Assembly: GCA_038748065.1 (NCBI GenBank)
Contig: JBCDJG010000053.1
Coordinates: 1-35,172, forward strand
DNA: 35,172 bases
Direction of reading: 5' to 3'
From: JBCDJG01 sp038748065
GTDB taxonomy: Bacteria; Pseudomonadota; Gammaproteobacteria; Pseudomonadales; Halieaceae
The position numbers were made by a program, and so were the translations under genes. This document shows, piece after piece, positions 34,443 through 35,172 of this stretch. Below the pieces are notes generated by a model. The model ran no database searches. It had not been told where the DNA came from and worked only from the letters and a program-made list of their open reading frames with translations. Each line of letters begins with the position of its first letter. Within the stretch, counting starts at the first letter, position 1.

Positions 34443-34730
34443 GGCCGGTTCATTTGTGAACTCACCTTCCTGTGACGGAAACTCCGCATGATTTGGCTTT
34501 GGCTTCTCTTCGGGCATAGCCTTGGGTGAGCTGACGTCGTTCGCTCGTAGCTCAGCTGCTTTCAATCGATTCAGCTCATTGATCATATAACGAATCTGCG
34601 AGTGACCTCTGGGACCTTCGTATGTAAGAAAACCATTTTCATCCGAAGTGATCTTCCAGCTACCGCCAAAGCTGCCAGCCGAAAATAAGACGAAAGATAA
34701 AGCTATAGTTCTGGAAATCACTGAGGACAA
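34437..34730 (-). CDS. Integron cassette gene D, small secreted protein of unknown function
   Basis: The product (97 residues from TTG 34730, or 94 from GTG 34721) has a signal peptide (RTIALSFVLFSAGSFG). A short mature protein follows (GSWKITSDENGFLTYEGPRGHSQIRYMINELNRLKAAEL), ending in a Pro/Lys/Glu-rich tail. No family is recognised. A longer frame up to 34820 would run through attC 4 and is rejected. The TAA stop is inside the first box of attC 3. Confidence 0.68.
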   Translation of the reverse strand: MSSVISRTIALSFVLFSAGSFGGSWKITSDENGFLTYEGPRGHSQIRYMINELNRLKAAELRANDVSSPKAMPEEKPKPNHAEFPSQEGEFTNEPAK

Positions 34731-34808
34731 ATAACGCCTACGGCAGCGGGCGCACAGACCGCGTAGCGGTTTGGGCGTCCGGCCCCAAAGGGGCGCACTG
34801 CCGGCACT
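34729..34808 (-). other. attC site 4, interrupted by an IS110-family element
   Basis: The end box GTTATTT (34735-34729) and long complementary arms (CGGCAG at 34741-34746, CTGCCG at 34798-34803) are intact. The other end reads ACTTGTATGG on the plus strand, where sites 2 and 3 read ACTTGTTA. The site is thus cut in its first core box, and IS DNA follows the CT at 34807-34808. Confidence 0.78.
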
Positions 34809-34860
34809 TGTATGGTCCAATCTCCATGGGGATCGTTACCTCGACTGGTGTAAGGTGAAG

Positions 34861-35005
34861 CCCGTAACTGGCACCACCCAGTTACCGGATGTGCAGTCCG
34901 TTGCCGGCCTGGTTCGAAAACCGTTAACAAGCTGGGACACACATCCGATCTGATTTTCAGCTCGAACAGTCGAATGGGCTTCAAGCCCGAATCTACCAAG
35001 TAGGA
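34861..35005 (+). ncRNA. Candidate bridge RNA of the IS110 element
   Basis: Three structures follow one another. (1) A stem-loop GTAACTGG/CCAGTTAC (34864-34871 with 34878-34885), loop CACCAC. (2) A perfect 8-bp stem CGGATGTG/CACATCCG (34886-34893 with 34940-34947) closing an internal loop, topped by GGTT-CGAA-AACC (34911-34922). (3) A less clear 3' part with GGGCTTCAAGCCC. In the loop, TGCCGGC-CT (34902-34910) would be the left target guide and TAACAAG (34925-34931) the right guide. TAACAAG is the exact complement of CTTGTTA in attC sites 1-3. The order stem-loop, target loop, donor loop is that of known bridge RNAs. The donor loop is not resolved, and the 5' and 3' ends are estimates. Confidence 0.6.
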
Positions 35006-35011
35006 GTCACT

Positions 35012-35172
35012 ATGACAAACTCACGCAGAGCAACGGGTGTCAACGTCGGCATCGACGTCGGCAAGTTCCAACTCGATCTCTATATCCTCGAACGAGATCG
35101 CTACTTCTCCGTCACCAACGATAACGAGGGTATCCAGGAGGCCATAACCACACTCAAGCGTTTTCATATCCA
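35012..35172 (+). CDS. IS110 family transposase (N-terminal part only)
   Basis: The visible 53 residues include VNVGIDVGKFQLDLYIL, with the first catalytic Asp of the RuvC-like DEDD domain, and FSVTNDNEGIQEAITTLKRF. Both are typical of IS110-family recombinases. TAGGAG precedes the ATG. The frame is open to the window edge, so completeness cannot be judged. In this family the protein works with a bridge RNA that pairs with target and donor DNA. Confidence 0.88.
   Translation, partial: MTNSRRATGVNVGIDVGKFQLDLYILERDRYFSVTNDNEGIQEAITTLKRFHI

Larger units (their letters stand above)
32806..34808 (-). mobile_element. Integron gene-cassette array (partial)
   Basis: Small genes, all on the minus strand, are each followed by an attC-like site: sites at 33338, 33919, 34386 and 34729. 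Spacing gives cassettes of about 581, 467 and 345 bp plus two cut ones. Because genes read leftwards, the integrase and attI, if present, should lie to the right beyond the window. It could also be an array without integrase. Base composition is visibly richer in A+T than the rest of the window. The array is bounded by IS30 at its distal end and an IS110 element at its proximal visible end. Confidence 0.85.
34809..35172 (+). mobile_element. IS110-family insertion sequence (partial, right end outside window)
   Basis: The element begins where attC 4 breaks off (after CT at 34807-34808). It has a left non-coding end of about 200 nt followed by an IS110-type transposase. A long left end upstream of the transposase is the layout of the IS110 group, where it encodes the bridge RNA. 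In the IS1111 group the RNA lies at the other end. The exact left boundary is inferred from comparison with the other attC sites. Confidence 0.75.

Noticed and set aside
34740..34820. Longer N-terminus for cassette gene D through attC 4
   Set aside because: Cassette genes start after the core site; the signal peptide follows the TTG/GTG at 34730/34721 and the extra residues only translate attC.

Overview
The window is chromosomal DNA of a Gram-negative bacterium, most likely a marine gammaproteobacterium. The lineage is inferred from gene content: a TonB-dependent receptor, a DcaP-type porin, a CrbS/CrbR-like acetate-switch pair, GspA/GspB and PhoA-type phosphatase, with overlapping gene ends. 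The first 30 kb look GC-rich and densely coded. From about 30.5 kb onward the DNA is visibly richer in A+T and made of mobile and accessory parts.

Layout. 1-4850: 3'-truncated TonB-dependent receptor, K+ channel, small secreted protein, DUF481 outer-membrane protein. 4951-15936: a carbon-utilisation region with an SSF-fused hybrid histidine kinase (CrbS-like), its convergent LuxR-type regulator (CrbR-like), a DcaP porin, a two-subunit Na+/solute symporter (DUF4212 plus SSS), a terminator, then an overlapping operon of an unknown envelope protein, a cNMP/CBS/DUF294 nucleotidyltransferase-like protein and a DEDDh exonuclease. A 13-bp motif shared by the porin and symporter promoters is a candidate CrbR operator. 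16019-19561: PadR regulator, AsmA-like protein, feoAB. 19628-23205: gspAB and an SDR. 23221-27245: alkaline phosphatase, epoxide-hydrolase-like protein, secreted metallophosphoesterase. 27271-30461: CobW GTPase with an FmdB-like zinc protein, serine hydrolase, ribbon-helix-helix protein.

30621-35172 is an accessory island. It holds a probable decayed IS30 end, two coupled unknown genes, a complete IS30-family element (31575-32805), and an integron cassette array. The array has three intact attC sites, a fourth interrupted one, and small unknown cassette genes, all on the minus strand. The IS30 element has cut off the distal cassette. At the right edge an IS110-family element has inserted into the fourth attC.

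The most notable observation is in the left non-coding end of that IS110 element. It folds on paper like a bridge RNA: a stem-loop, then an 8-bp stem closing an internal loop. The two sides of that loop spell TGCCGGC-CT and TAACAAG. The second is the exact complement of the CTTGTTA found at the end of the attC sites here. The first matches the sequence beside the insertion point with a one-base offset. This suggests an RNA-guided IS programmed to hit integron attC sites. The right end of the element is outside the window, so the claim is testable but not proven here.
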